From Lamprocystis purpurea DSM 4197 (GTDB taxonomy: Bacteria > Pseudomonadota > Gammaproteobacteria > Chromatiales > Chromatiaceae): a stretch of 54,573 bases of DNA. Both the position numbers and the translations under genes were made by a program. The notes beneath the pieces are model-generated. The model did not search any database. It saw only the letters and a list, made by a program, of their open reading frames with translations, and had not been told where the DNA came from. This document shows, in pieces, positions 28,974-37,460 of the stretch. The DNA lies in contig NZ_KB902517.1 of assembly GCF_000379525.1 (NCBI RefSeq), positions 1 through 54,573 on the forward strand, given 5' to 3'. Numbering within the stretch: the first letter of the stretch is position 1; every line of letters begins with the position of its first letter.

Positions 28974-29201
28974 ATGAATAACGACGAACTGTTACAGCGC
29001 ATCACGGTCAACCCGGCGATCTTCGGCGGCAAGCCGATCATTCGTGGTCGTCGGCTGGGGGTGGAGCACGTCTTGGGATTGCTCGCGGCCGGCGACGACA
29101 TTGACACCCTTCTGGAGGGCTACGCCTGGCTGGAGCGGGAGGACATACTCGCGTGTCTCGCCTACGCCCACAGGATGGTCGAGCACGGGGAAGTAATATG
29201 A
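28974..29201 (+). CDS. DUF433 family protein (antitoxin-like), first of pair
   Basis: The 75-residue protein starts at ATG 28974 with AGGA upstream. [56 protein letters not shown] is a textbook DUF433 domain, a small helix-turn-helix protein that often serves as antitoxin to a PIN-type toxin. No toxin is adjacent. It overlaps the next DUF433 gene by four bases (ATGA), so the two are translated together and lead directly into the DUF499 ATPase. Confidence 0.9.
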   Translation: MNNDELLQRITVNPAIFGGKPIIRGRRLGVEHVLGLLAAGDDIDTLLEGYAWLEREDILACLAYAHRMVEHGEVI

Positions 29202-29422
29202 CCCATTTGGAGCGAATGACGATGGACCCTCAAGTCTGTGGTGGCCAGCCGTGCCTGCGCGGAATGCGAATCCGGGTCAAGGATGTACTCGACATGCTCG
29301 CAGCCGGCGCTTCGCGTGAAGAGATCCTGGAAGACTATCCCTATCTCGAAGACGATGATATCAGCGCCGCATTGTTCTATGCAGCGCAGCAGGCTGATCA
29401 CCTCACCTTGCGGGTGGCCTGA
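29198..29422 (+). CDS. DUF433 family protein, second of pair
   Basis: The 74-residue protein starts at ATG 29198 (MTHLERMTMDPQVCGGQPCLRGMRIRV). The DUF433 core continues VKDVLDMLAAGASREEILEDYPYLEDDDISAALFYA. It differs clearly from the first copy, so the pair is an old duplication or two separate acquisitions. Its stop TGA shares one base with the ATG of the DUF499 gene (29422). This tight coupling suggests regulatory or antitoxin-like control over the ATPase. That function is inference. Confidence 0.9.
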   Translation: MTHLERMTMDPQVCGGQPCLRGMRIRVKDVLDMLAAGASREEILEDYPYLEDDDISAALFYAAQQADHLTLRVA

Positions 29423-32352
29423 TGGCCATCAAGCCCTGGTACAAGGTTGCAACGCCGCGCGAGGACCTGCGCGAAGGCCGGCCGCTCGATGCCGCTGAAT
29501 TCGCGGTCCACCTGGATCATGTGCGGGACGGCCGCGCCGCCGTCGACTACCAGGACCCGGAGCGGTTCTTCGACCGCACCTATCTCACCAAGAGTCTGAT
29601 CCTGCTGGCCTCTCAGGTGATCCGACGCCTCGCGGGCGAGGTCACCGAAACCTCGGCCGTATTCAACATGGCGACCCAGTTCGGCGGGGGTAAGACCCAT
29701 GCCGAAACCCTGGTTTACCACCTGGCCAAGCACGGCCCGCAGGCATCCGGATGGACGGGGGTCCAGACGCTGCTCCGGGCCGCGGGGGTCAGTGCGGTAC
29801 CGGCGGCGGCCACCGCCGTGTTCGTCGGTACCGAATTCGATTCCATCCGGGGACGCGGCGGGGATGACGGCACCCCGAAACGTTTGACGCCCTGGGGCGA
29901 GATCGCCTTCCAACTGGGCGGAGCGACGGCCTTCGAGAAGGTGGCGCGCCACGATCAGGAGGGCACCGCCCCGGCGGGCGACGTCATCCGCGATTTCCTG
30001 CCCAAGGAGAAGCCCGCACTCATCCTCATGGATGAGTTGATGAACTATGTGAGCCGCAGCCGCAAGAGCGGCCTGTCGGCGCAGCTCTATGACTTTCTGC
30101 ACAACCTGTCCGAGACGGCGCGGGGTCAGCGCAATTGCGTCCTGGTGGTGTCGATCCCGGCCTCCGAGATGGAGATGACGGCGGAGGACCAGTCGGATTA
30201 CGACCGTCTCAAGAAGATGCTGGACCGCCTGGGTAAGCCGGTGGTGATGTCGGCGGAGGCGGAGACCTCCGAGATCATCCGCCGCCGGCTCTTCGAGTGG
30301 GACCTGCGTGCCGTCGGCCAGGACGGGCGAGTGCTGCTCACCAAAGACGCACTGACCACCTGCAACGACTATGCGGACTGGCTGTTGGAGCATCGGCAGT
30401 CGATTCCCGCCGAGTTCCCCATCGACGATGGGCGCCGGCAGTTCGCCGCCACCTACCCTTTCCATCCGGTCGTGCTCTCGGTCTTCGAGCGCAAATGGCA
30501 AACGCTCCCCCGCTTTCAGCAGACCCGCGGGGTGTTGCGGCTGCTTGCGCAATGGGTGTCGAACGCCTATCAGGACGGCTTCAAGGGTGCCCATCGGGAC
30601 GGTCTGATCGGTCTGGGCACGGCGCCGCTCGATGACCCGCTGTTCCGTCGGGCCATGTTCGAGCAACTGGGCGAGGATCGCCTGGAAGGCGCGATCACCA
30701 CCGACATCATCGGCAAGCCGGATTCGTTCGCAATACGCCTGGACAGCGCCGCGGTGGACACGATCAAAAAGGCACGGCTGCACCGCAAGGTCGCCACCAG
30801 CATCTTTTTCGAGTCGAGCGGCGGACAGCAGCACAAGGAGGCGAGTCTGGCGGAGATTCGTCTGGCGGTCGCCGAGCCTGGCCTGGAGATCGGCAACGTC
30901 GAGACGGTGCTGGAGGAACTCCAAACCAACTGCTATTTCCTCACCAGCCAGAACAACCGGTACCGGTTCAGCCTGACGCCGAACCTCAATAAGCTCCTGT
31001 CCGACCGCCGGGCCAACATCAAGCCGCCCCGCATTGAGGAGCGGGTAAGGGCCGAAGTTCAGAAGGTCTTCGCCAGTCAGGCGGGCGTCGAACGGGTCTA
31101 TTTTCCTGAGCGCAGCAACCAGGTTCCGGACCGACCCGTGATCGCCATTGTGATCCTGGCGCCGGATCAGGGGTTGGGCGACGCGCAGACCCTACCCTTC
31201 ATTGAACAGGTCACGCGGGACTACGGGAACTCCGGCCGCACTTATAAGAGCGCCCTGATTTGGTCCATCCCCGATGCGGCCGCCAGCCTCTTAGAGGAGA
31301 CGCGTAAGCTCCTGGCCTGGCAGGACATCGACGAGGAGGAATCCGACCGTCTGGACGACGCCCAAAGGCATCAACTGGCTCAAAGCCTGAAGAAGTCCGA
31401 GCGGGATCTGCGGGAGGCCGTCTGGCGTACCTACAAGACGATCGGCCTTTTGGGGCGCGACAATCAGATCCGCACGATCGACCTTGGTCTGGTGCATTCC
31501 AGCGCGGCGGACAGTCTGGCCGGGCTTATTCTCGGCCGCTTGCGTCAGGACGACGAGGCCGTGGACAGCGTGAATGCGAATTTCCTCGTCCGCAATTGGC
31601 CGCCAGCCCTTACCGAATGGAGCACCAAAGCAGTCCGCGACGCCTTCTTCGCCTCGCCCCGGTTCCCGCGCCTGCTCGTCATCGACAAGCTTAAAGACAC
31701 CATCGCCCGCGGGGTGACCAGCGGTGTGATCGCCTATGCGGGCAAGACCCCGGATGGGCGCTACGACCCCTTCTTTTTCGAACAGGACCTTGACTCGGCA
31801 GAGATCGAGTTCAGTGACGATCTATTCATCGTGACTGCCGAGGAGGCGAAAAAGCGCATCGAACCGCCAACGCTCAAGTACCTGGAGGTGCACCCCGATC
31901 ACGCGAGCGTCGAGCCGGGCAAGAGCCTGGCCTTCACCTTCAAAGGGCTGGATCAGCACGGCCAAGAGTATCCGCTCGGGGCCTTGAACTGGTCGGCGAC
32001 CGGCGGTGAGATGAGCGAGGCCGGCGTGTTCCGCGCGGGCGACGCCGAGGGCGATTACACCGTCTCCGCGGTCTCCGGCATCACCAAGGCGACCGTCCGT
32101 ATCGGGGTCAAGCGCCAAGCGATCGACCCGGTCGACCCGCGGAAGCCGCACCCTGAGAACCCAGGGATCAAGTGGTCGGGACAGGTCCCGCCGCAGAAGT
32201 GGATGAACTTTTACACTAAGGTCCTGGCAAAATTCGTCAACTCGGGTGCCTTGACCGTGCGGGTGAACGTGGATGTCAGTCCGCCGGGAGGGCTGTCGCC
32301 ACAGCAGATCGAAGAATTCAAGGCGGCGTTGCGAGAGCTTGGGCTCGACTAA
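29422..32352 (+). CDS. DUF499 AAA+ ATPase, BREX/defence-island type
   Basis: The 976-residue protein starts at ATG 29422 (MAIKPWYKVATPREDLREGR). Walker A is TQFGGGKTH (Lys91), Walker B ALILMDELMNY (Asp204, Glu205), and QQTRGVLRLLAQWV is a further conserved block of the family. Near the C-terminus (about 815-905) there is an Ig-like beta module (LEVHPDHASVEPGKSLAFTF ... WSATGGEMSEAGVF), then an acidic-basic tail. DUF499 ATPases relate to PglY/BrxC of BREX and recur beside DUF1156 methylases. It is the last gene of the rightward defence operon and probably powers or gates action on foreign DNA. No PglZ is present. Confidence 0.9.
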   Translation: MAIKPWYKVATPREDLREGRPLDAAEFAVHLDHVRDGRAAVDYQDPERFFDRTYLTKSLILLASQVIRRLAGEVTETSAVFNMATQFGGGKTHAETLVYHLAKHGPQASGWTGVQTLLRAAGVSAVPAAATAVFVGTEFDSIRGRGGDDGTPKRLTPWGEIAFQLGGATAFEKVARHDQEGTAPAGDVIRDFLPKEKPALILMDELMNYVSRSRKSGLSAQLYDFLHNLSETARGQRNCVLVVSIPASEMEMTAEDQSDYDRLKKMLDRLGKPVVMSAEAETSEIIRRRLFEWDLRAVGQDGRVLLTKDALTTCNDYADWLLEHRQSIPAEFPIDDGRRQFAATYPFHPVVLSVFERKWQTLPRFQQTRGVLRLLAQWVSNAYQDGFKGAHRDGLIGLGTAPLDDPLFRRAMFEQLGEDRLEGAITTDIIGKPDSFAIRLDSAAVDTIKKARLHRKVATSIFFESSGGQQHKEASLAEIRLAVAEPGLEIGNVETVLEELQTNCYFLTSQNNRYRFSLTPNLNKLLSDRRANIKPPRIEERVRAEVQKVFASQAGVERVYFPERSNQVPDRPVIAIVILAPDQGLGDAQTLPFIEQVTRDYGNSGRTYKSALIWSIPDAAASLLEETRKLLAWQDIDEEESDRLDDAQRHQLAQSLKKSERDLREAVWRTYKTIGLLGRDNQIRTIDLGLVHSSAADSLAGLILGRLRQDDEAVDSVNANFLVRNWPPALTEWSTKAVRDAFFASPRFPRLLVIDKLKDTIARGVTSGVIAYAGKTPDGRYDPFFFEQDLDSAEIEFSDDLFIVTAEEAKKRIEPPTLKYLEVHPDHASVEPGKSLAFTFKGLDQHGQEYPLGALNWSATGGEMSEAGVFRAGDAEGDYTVSAVSGITKATVRIGVKRQAIDPVDPRKPHPENPGIKWSGQVPPQKWMNFYTKVLAKFVNSGALTVRVNVDVSPPGGLSPQQIEEFKAALRELGLD

Positions 32353-32371
32353 ACCGCGCCCAGTGCGGTCA

Positions 32372-33352
32372 TTACTCGGCATCCGCGGTGAGATTCAATA
32401 CGTCGCCATTGCCAAGAAACAGATCCGTCTTGGACCCGTTGCTCGCACTGCCGCGGAGCACCGGTAAACCGGCCTCGACCATCTTGCGCGCGGCAATCAC
32501 CCCGGTGCAGTGATTACAAGCCAGATGGTCGATGTGGTAAGTCGCGAGTTGCGCGATGATCCGGTCGCGTTCCTCGTCCCAGTCGTCGAACGGGGCGATG
32601 TGCAGTCCGCCGTAGACCGCATGGATGCGCTCGGCGCCGACGAAGGCCCGTCGGGCATAGTCGAGGAGATTGAGCACCCCGCCATGGCCGCAGCCGGTGA
32701 CCATCGCCAAGCCCTTTTTCTGAATGTTGAAATACAGGACGTTCTCGCCCTGGACCTGCAACAATGTGTTCATGGGGAACTGCGCCAGGACACAGCCGGG
32801 GAATAATGCCAATGGCTGATTCGGCAGGACCCGGTGCAGTGGTCCGGTGTGACCCATGTGCTGGATCAGCGCCAATCCTTCGGAATGAAAGCCGTCCGGA
32901 ATGTAGATCGGCAGCGACGGACAGTGTTTCAATGTGGCACCGATGCCCCAGAAGTGATCGAAATGCTCATGACTGATGATCAGGCAATCGATCGCATCCG
33001 CCTGCAGTAAGCGGTCCACCCCTTCCTCGGCAAAACGCCGGTCCATCCAGGCCGGGTTCCAGCCGGTATCAAACAGCAGTCGGTGTACCCGACCATCGAA
33101 CCCTTCCGCCTCGATCAGCGCCGATGAACCGGCTGCATTCTCGGGGTGCAAGTCACCAAACGGCGGCCACGGCAGTTGATATTGGTTTTCACCCATGCCG
33201 CCGGCGGCTTTGATGTCGGCCAGCAGAGTTGCGTTCTCAAACCAGCCGGTTTCAGAGATACACAGCACTTTCAGTCGCTTGAGATCACCGATGGGCAGCG
33301 GCTGCGCTGGCGCCTGAACCTGGTCGGCAGCGGTCAGTGGACGATCGTGCAT
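32372..33352 (-). CDS. MBL-fold metallo-hydrolase (COG1237-like)
   Basis: The 326-residue protein starts at ATG 33350-33352. The metal site is SHEHFDHFWG (His128, His130, Asp132, His133), with GCGHGG and HCTG supplying later ligands. LLFDTGWNPAWM and GLHIAPFDDWDEERD resemble COG1237 proteins, the group annotated as dihydropterin-type phosphate synthase homologues; the substrate here is unknown. It is convergent with the DUF499 gene, 19 bp apart, and marks the right end of the defence island. No signal peptide is evident. Confidence 0.88.
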   Translation of the reverse strand: MHDRPLTAADQVQAPAQPLPIGDLKRLKVLCISETGWFENATLLADIKAAGGMGENQYQLPWPPFGDLHPENAAGSSALIEAEGFDGRVHRLLFDTGWNPAWMDRRFAEEGVDRLLQADAIDCLIISHEHFDHFWGIGATLKHCPSLPIYIPDGFHSEGLALIQHMGHTGPLHRVLPNQPLALFPGCVLAQFPMNTLLQVQGENVLYFNIQKKGLAMVTGCGHGGVLNLLDYARRAFVGAERIHAVYGGLHIAPFDDWDEERDRIIAQLATYHIDHLACNHCTGVIAARKMVEAGLPVLRGSASNGSKTDLFLGNGDVLNLTADAE

Positions 33353-33432
33353 GGCGGCCTACCGTAGAGGGGTGGAAGCAACCTGATTAAACCACCGATC
33401 CGGAACATCAGCCACCCTGGAAGATGAATGTC

Positions 33433-33533
33433 CCCCGTGGGAGCGGCGTCCCGCCGCGATGGGTGCTGCGGTGACCTCGAATGGTAGGGCTTCACGCCCG
33501 GCCCCATCGCGGCGGGACGCCGCTCCCACGGGG
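33433..33533. repeat. Perfect 31-bp inverted repeat
   Basis: CCCCGTGGGAGCGGCGTCCC... at 33433-33463 is exactly inverted at 33503-33533, with a 39-bp centre. The key sequence GGGAGCGGCGTCCCGCCGCG is itself rich in nested palindrome. It sits in the 330-bp gap 33353-33682, which contains no gene. This is a REP/MITE-like intergenic element. Confidence 0.85.
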
Positions 33534-33641
33534 TCGCTACGCGACTTTAACTGTAAACGAATCGGTACGACTGAAGTCGCACCTAAATCCGAGCCGATAG
33601 CGGGTGGTATCCGGTGTTCCGGAAGTCACCTGAGTCCGTGA

Positions 33642-33661
33642 CCGGGCTGGAGCCAGCCCGG
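33642..33661. other. GC-rich hairpin downstream of csbD-like gene
   Basis: CCGGGCTGG (33642-33650) and CCAGCCCGG (33653-33661) form a strong hairpin 22 bp past the stop of the leftward CsbD-like gene. No T-tract follows, so it is at best a weak terminator. The bases 33534-33641 hold nothing else that I recognise. Confidence 0.5.
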
Positions 33662-33682
33662 CTTCAGTTGACGGCAGGAGGA

Positions 33683-33859
33683 TCAGGTGGCGTCCTTGAT
33701 ATCTTCCTTGAGATCACCCAGACCGGCCTGGACCTTGCCCGCGTTCTTCTGAACGTTGCCTTTTATCTCCAGTTCTTCATTACCGACGACCTTACCGGCA
33801 GCTTCCTTGACCGCGCCCTTTGCTTCTTCGTAACGGCCTTTGACTTGCTCTTTGTTCAT
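33683..33859 (-). CDS. CsbD-like stress-response protein
   Basis: The 58-residue protein starts at ATG 33857-33859. MNKEQVKGRYEEAKGAVKEA, AGKVVGNEELEIKGNVQKNAGK and VQAGLGDLKEDIKD match the CsbD family throughout at normal length. These small hydrophilic proteins are induced by general stress in several bacteria; the molecular role is unknown. It is transcribed alone, away from the membrane protein gene on its right. Confidence 0.92.
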   Translation of the reverse strand: MNKEQVKGRYEEAKGAVKEAAGKVVGNEELEIKGNVQKNAGKVQAGLGDLKEDIKDAT

Positions 33860-34168
33860 GATGATCTCGTGATGATGCGTGTGATCATGACAGTCGCCAT
33901 GACCTGAGCGTCGAATGCAGATTCCTCACGCTCTGCCGACAGACTACCGGTGTAACCACGCAAGCTCGGTGCGGCAACGCACATAGGTGGAGTCTTTCTG
34001 CTGGGGGCCCGCGCTATAACCAACCGTCTCGGTGCGGCAGCGAACGGACTTGGAATTGATGATGGAATTATGGTGATATACTTTTTCCGGTGTTCCGCGC
34101 GGATGCCGATCGCCGCAAGGCGTTCAACGGTGACGTCGGGGCCGAAGTCTTGTCGTTCAGGAGTCATC
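33860..34168. promoter_or_regulatory. 309-bp divergent intergenic region
   Basis: It must carry promoters for the leftward csbD-like gene and the rightward membrane-protein gene. For the latter, TATACT at 34077-34082 preceded by TTGATG at 34056-34061 (15-bp spacing) is a plausible sigma-70 pair. The motif GTGCGGCA-CG is repeated near 33970 and 34032, with reverse-strand reading VRCRTE twice. This hints at a coding remnant but has no start. No confirmed gene is visible. Confidence 0.4.
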
Positions 34169-35263
34169 ATGGCAGTCATTCTCGAAGAAGCGATGCGTGG
34201 GTGGATGGCGGATCACCAGGGGCTGCGCGAGCAGATTGCCGAGCGCGGCGTCGACCGGTTTTTCTCTGCGCTGGTCCCCGCGCAGCCGCCGACTCCGGCG
34301 CAGTTGGAACGGGCCCTTGCCGGCGCCCGCGATGAGGTGTTCGCGGCTTTGAGCGCGGACGCGGTGCTGGACGGTTTGCCCAACCCGCCGACCGGCGGGG
34401 GCGACCGCGAAGCCCTGCGCAGCAGTTGGCTCAGCCTCAATCTCGCCTGGGGTCTTCCGGCCCCGCCCCTTGGCCGGGGCCTGTCGGTACCGCGACTGGC
34501 AGTCGCCGCCGCGGTGGGGAGCCTGCTGGGCATGATGCTGCTCGGTGGACTATTGAACCTCACGCTGGGGCTGCGTGGCGTGGGGATGCTCATCGGTGCC
34601 CCCGGCGGTGCGGCAGCGGCGATGTACGCGGTGGGCAAGCTGGCCGAGAGCAAAGCCCTGCGGTTCGCACTCAAGTCACTGATGGGCGTGGCCTGGACAG
34701 CGGACTTGCTGGGTGCCACCGCGCTCGGCTTCGGCGCTATCTGGGGTCGGCTGGCGGGCGTCGGTTTGTTGCGGCGTATTCTGGTGTACGCGGGTGTGGT
34801 GTCCTTGCTGGCATTCACCCGCGGCAGTACTCAATACGATGACCGCGCCTACCGTAAGACGGTCCGTGACCTGATCCGGCCGGCAGTCGATTGCTCGGCC
34901 CTGCTGCTCTGCAGTCTGTCGGCCGGGCGAGTCGAAACGCCCCCAACCGCCGCACTGGACGCGGGTTTGGCGCGGGCGATCCAGGAATTGCATCGGTGCG
35001 ACGCGGCGGGTCTGCCGACCGCCGCCGAGTCGGTGCTGCTGGAGGCACGACGGATGGGGCTGGACGGGGTGTCGGTCCCGCCGCGCTTCGTACAGGCCAG
35101 CCAAGCGGTGCGCCCACGGCTGCGCTGGAGTCCGGAGTTGGCGCAGCATTACCGGCCGTTCGGCCTGATCGAGGAGGGCGACACCGTCATCGTCGAAGAC
35201 GAGCCGGTGATCGTCAACGGCAACGTGCTGGAGAAGGGTCTTGTCCGGAAACAACGTTCGTAA
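34169..35263 (+). CDS. Membrane protein coupled to Hsp70-like ATPase
   Basis: The 364-residue protein starts at ATG 34169 with AGGAG five bases upstream; frames further left lack such a site. The N-terminal 110 residues are soluble (MAVILEEAMRGWMADHQGLREQI ... GGGDREALRSSWLSLNLAWGLP). Hydrophobic segments follow at about 115-165 (AAAVGSLLGMMLLGGLLNLTLG) and 185-235 (ATALGFGAIWGRLAG, RILVYAGVVSLLAF), then a soluble C-terminus. I do not recognise the family. Its 3' end overlaps the Hsp70-like gene by 23 bases, so the two probably act together at the inner membrane. Confidence 0.75.
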   Translation: MAVILEEAMRGWMADHQGLREQIAERGVDRFFSALVPAQPPTPAQLERALAGARDEVFAALSADAVLDGLPNPPTGGGDREALRSSWLSLNLAWGLPAPPLGRGLSVPRLAVAAAVGSLLGMMLLGGLLNLTLGLRGVGMLIGAPGGAAAAMYAVGKLAESKALRFALKSLMGVAWTADLLGATALGFGAIWGRLAGVGLLRRILVYAGVVSLLAFTRGSTQYDDRAYRKTVRDLIRPAVDCSALLLCSLSAGRVETPPTAALDAGLARAIQELHRCDAAGLPTAAESVLLEARRMGLDGVSVPPRFVQASQAVRPRLRWSPELAQHYRPFGLIEEGDTVIVEDEPVIVNGNVLEKGLVRKQRS

Positions 35264-37271
35264 CGCTTTGCAGGTGGTGTCGGAGCAGCCCAAACCGGTG
35301 CTCGCGCTGGACTTCGGCACCTCCAATACCTACGTCACCAAGTGTCCGGGAGACAAGGAAGACCCGGTTGGCGTGGATTTCGGCGACGGCCGCGACGGCA
35401 TCGCCACCGCCATTCTCTACCGGGACGGCAAGGACCCGCTGATCGGCGATGTGGCGCTGGAAGAGTTCGGCGACGCGGGCCCCGCGCGGGTCGGCTACAG
35501 CATCCACGCGCAGTTCAAACCGGACCTGGCGGCCAGCGCCGAGACCCGCCGCTATGCCCGTGATTTCCTGGTCGGCCTGCTGGAGGTCGCCCGGCGGCAG
35601 AACAAGGACATCGCGCCCTTGCAGCGGCAGGTGCTGTTCGGGGTGCCGAGCGAGTCATCCGAGGGGTATCGGGACGCGCTGCGCGCGATCTGCCGGGACG
35701 CGGGCTTCGGCGACGTCAAGACGGTGGACGAGCCCAAGGGTGCCATCTATTTTCATATCCAGCGCAAAGACATTACGCCAATCGAGGCACTCACCGGCGC
35801 ACTGGTGGTCGATTTCGGCGGCGGGACCTGCGATTTCGCGCTCATGGCCGGCGGTGAGGTCATACACTCCTGGGGCGACATGCATCTGGGCGGTCGCCTG
35901 TTCGACGACCTGTTCTACCAGTGGTTCATCGAGCAGAACCCGGGCGCGGTCGCGGCGATGCGCCGCGAGGCGGCCGAGTTCTTCGTCCTGGCGGTACGCT
36001 GCCGGGAGGTGAAGGAGAAGTTTTCGCTGGCCATGGCGCTCGACCGGGCGCAGGTCTTTCGCAAGGCGGTGGGTGAGTACGGACGCCTCACCGGGGCCAC
36101 CTGGGAGACCTTCCTGACGCGGGCGCAACACTATCGGCCGTCGGCGACCTTCGCCGACTATCTGCGGGCCATGAATCCGCAAGCGGGCGAGCACCTGTTG
36201 GCGTTCGACCAGGGGCTCGACCTGCTGGATTGGTTTCGCCAGACCCTGCGTCAAGGGCTGGCAGACGCGCGGGTGCGCGGCCAGGACCTGGCCTGTGTGA
36301 TCCTCACCGGCGGCAGCAGCGCCTGGCCCTTCGTCGCCGCCATCGTCACCGAGGAACTGAAACATCTGCAGCGCGCGCCGCGCCTGATCCACAGTGACCG
36401 ACCCTATGTCACGGTGTCCCAGGGCCTGGCCATTGTCCCGGCGCTCCAGCGACGCCTCCTGCTGACCCAGAGCGCCCTGCGCACCGAACTGCCGGGCTTT
36501 GTCGGCAACCGGATCGGCCCATTGATCGAGCGGCGCATGGACGCGGCGGCCGAGCAGATCGCCGAACGGTTGGCGGTCGGTCTGTTCGATGAGCGGATTG
36601 CGCCCATCCTGCACGGCTTTCGCAAGAGCGGCGGCTCGGTCGCCGCCCTGAAGGCCGGGATCGCGACCGCGGCCGCGGACTTTCAGTCGCAGATCGAGGC
36701 GATCGTAAAGACGCAGATTGCCAAGGCGCTGACCGGGGTCGCCGCCGACACCACCGAACTGATGCAGGCCTGGTATCGCGAGCACCGGTTGACCGTCAGG
36801 CAGCAGCTCGCCGGCACCGGCCCGGCGCTGGACATGGCAGAGGGCTTACGGATCGCCGATCCGGATGTCTATGGCGAGATCTCGGGGGTCGTGCTGGCGC
36901 TGTCCACGACCATCGTGGCCGTCGTGGCGGCCGTCATCAGCGGCGGAGCCGGCACGGCGCTGATCGCATCAGGCCCCATCGGGCTGCTGGTCGGCGCCAT
37001 CATCGGCGTGGTCGCCGGCGCCCTGGCGCTGCATTACGGCGTGGAAGAGGCCAAGCGCCGGGCCGAGCTTTGGGAAGGCACCCCGATCTGGATCATCGCC
37101 CGGGCCCTGACGGATGACAAGATCGCCGGCCTGCGCCAGGACATCAAGGATCAGATCGCGGAAAAGGTGAAGGCCCATTCGGAGGGCGCCGGACAAGGCT
37201 TGGAGGATCAGGTCCGGCAGCGGGTAGAGCAGGAAATCGCCAGCTTGTCGGCGATCAGTCAAATTTGGTAG
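35241..37271 (+). CDS. Hsp70/actin-fold ATPase with C-terminal transmembrane hairpin
   Basis: The 676-residue protein starts at TTG 35241 (after GAGAAGGG) or possibly GTG 35275. The actin/Hsp70 nucleotide-binding motifs are present: phosphate 1 VLALDFGTSNTYV, VLFGVPSESSEGYRDAL, phosphate 2 LVVDFGGGTCDFALM, and adenosine-binding VILTGGSSAWPF. The usual peptide-binding domain is absent. Instead there is a helical region and a hydrophobic double segment (VVLALSTTIVAVVAAVIS, LLVGAIIGVVAGALAL) before a charged coiled tail. It is therefore a membrane-linked Hsp70 relative, not DnaK. The stop TAG (37269) comes from an inserted repeat element, so the native C-terminus may have been longer. Confidence 0.85.
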   Translation: MSGNNVRNALQVVSEQPKPVLALDFGTSNTYVTKCPGDKEDPVGVDFGDGRDGIATAILYRDGKDPLIGDVALEEFGDAGPARVGYSIHAQFKPDLAASAETRRYARDFLVGLLEVARRQNKDIAPLQRQVLFGVPSESSEGYRDALRAICRDAGFGDVKTVDEPKGAIYFHIQRKDITPIEALTGALVVDFGGGTCDFALMAGGEVIHSWGDMHLGGRLFDDLFYQWFIEQNPGAVAAMRREAAEFFVLAVRCREVKEKFSLAMALDRAQVFRKAVGEYGRLTGATWETFLTRAQHYRPSATFADYLRAMNPQAGEHLLAFDQGLDLLDWFRQTLRQGLADARVRGQDLACVILTGGSSAWPFVAAIVTEELKHLQRAPRLIHSDRPYVTVSQGLAIVPALQRRLLLTQSALRTELPGFVGNRIGPLIERRMDAAAEQIAERLAVGLFDERIAPILHGFRKSGGSVAALKAGIATAAADFQSQIEAIVKTQIAKALTGVAADTTELMQAWYREHRLTVRQQLAGTGPALDMAEGLRIADPDVYGEISGVVLALSTTIVAVVAAVISGGAGTALIASGPIGLLVGAIIGVVAGALALHYGVEEAKRRAELWEGTPIWIIARALTDDKIAGLRQDIKDQIAEKVKAHSEGAGQGLEDQVRQRVEQEIASLSAISQIW

Positions 37272-37417
37272 ATGCAAGGCTGATGGTGGATGCGCTGTGC
37301 TTATCCACCCTACGAAACCGGCCCCGTTGTAGGGTGGATAAGGCGCGCCGCTCGGTGGCAGGGACCCGGCACGGCGCTCGCGCGCGCCGCATCCACCAAG
37401 GATCGCGCGATGCCGCC
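37269..37417 (-). repeat. Dispersed palindromic repeat, copy B, flanked by 9-bp direct repeat
   Basis: The reverse complement of 37278-37414 matches 1582-1717. It contains CTTATCCACCCTAC facing GTAGGGTGGATAAG around a short centre. CAAATTTGG occurs at 37260-37268 and again at 37418-37426, exactly flanking 37269-37417, as a target-site duplication would. The remaining gap to soxB (37427-37460) shows nothing else. Confidence 0.75.
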
Positions 37418-37460
37418 CAAATTTGGAATCCGCGTCGCCGGGATTGGCCTTCCGGCCGCC

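Noticed and set aside
20526-32352. Calling the block DISARM or a BREX type
   Set aside because: No drmA, drmB, drmC, pglZ or brxL is visible, so a named type is not justified.
33944-34080. Minus-strand coding-like fragment with VRCRTE twice and a stop at 33944
   Set aside because: No start codon or ribosome binding site, and it overlaps the promoter region of the rightward gene. It could be a remnant but cannot be supported.
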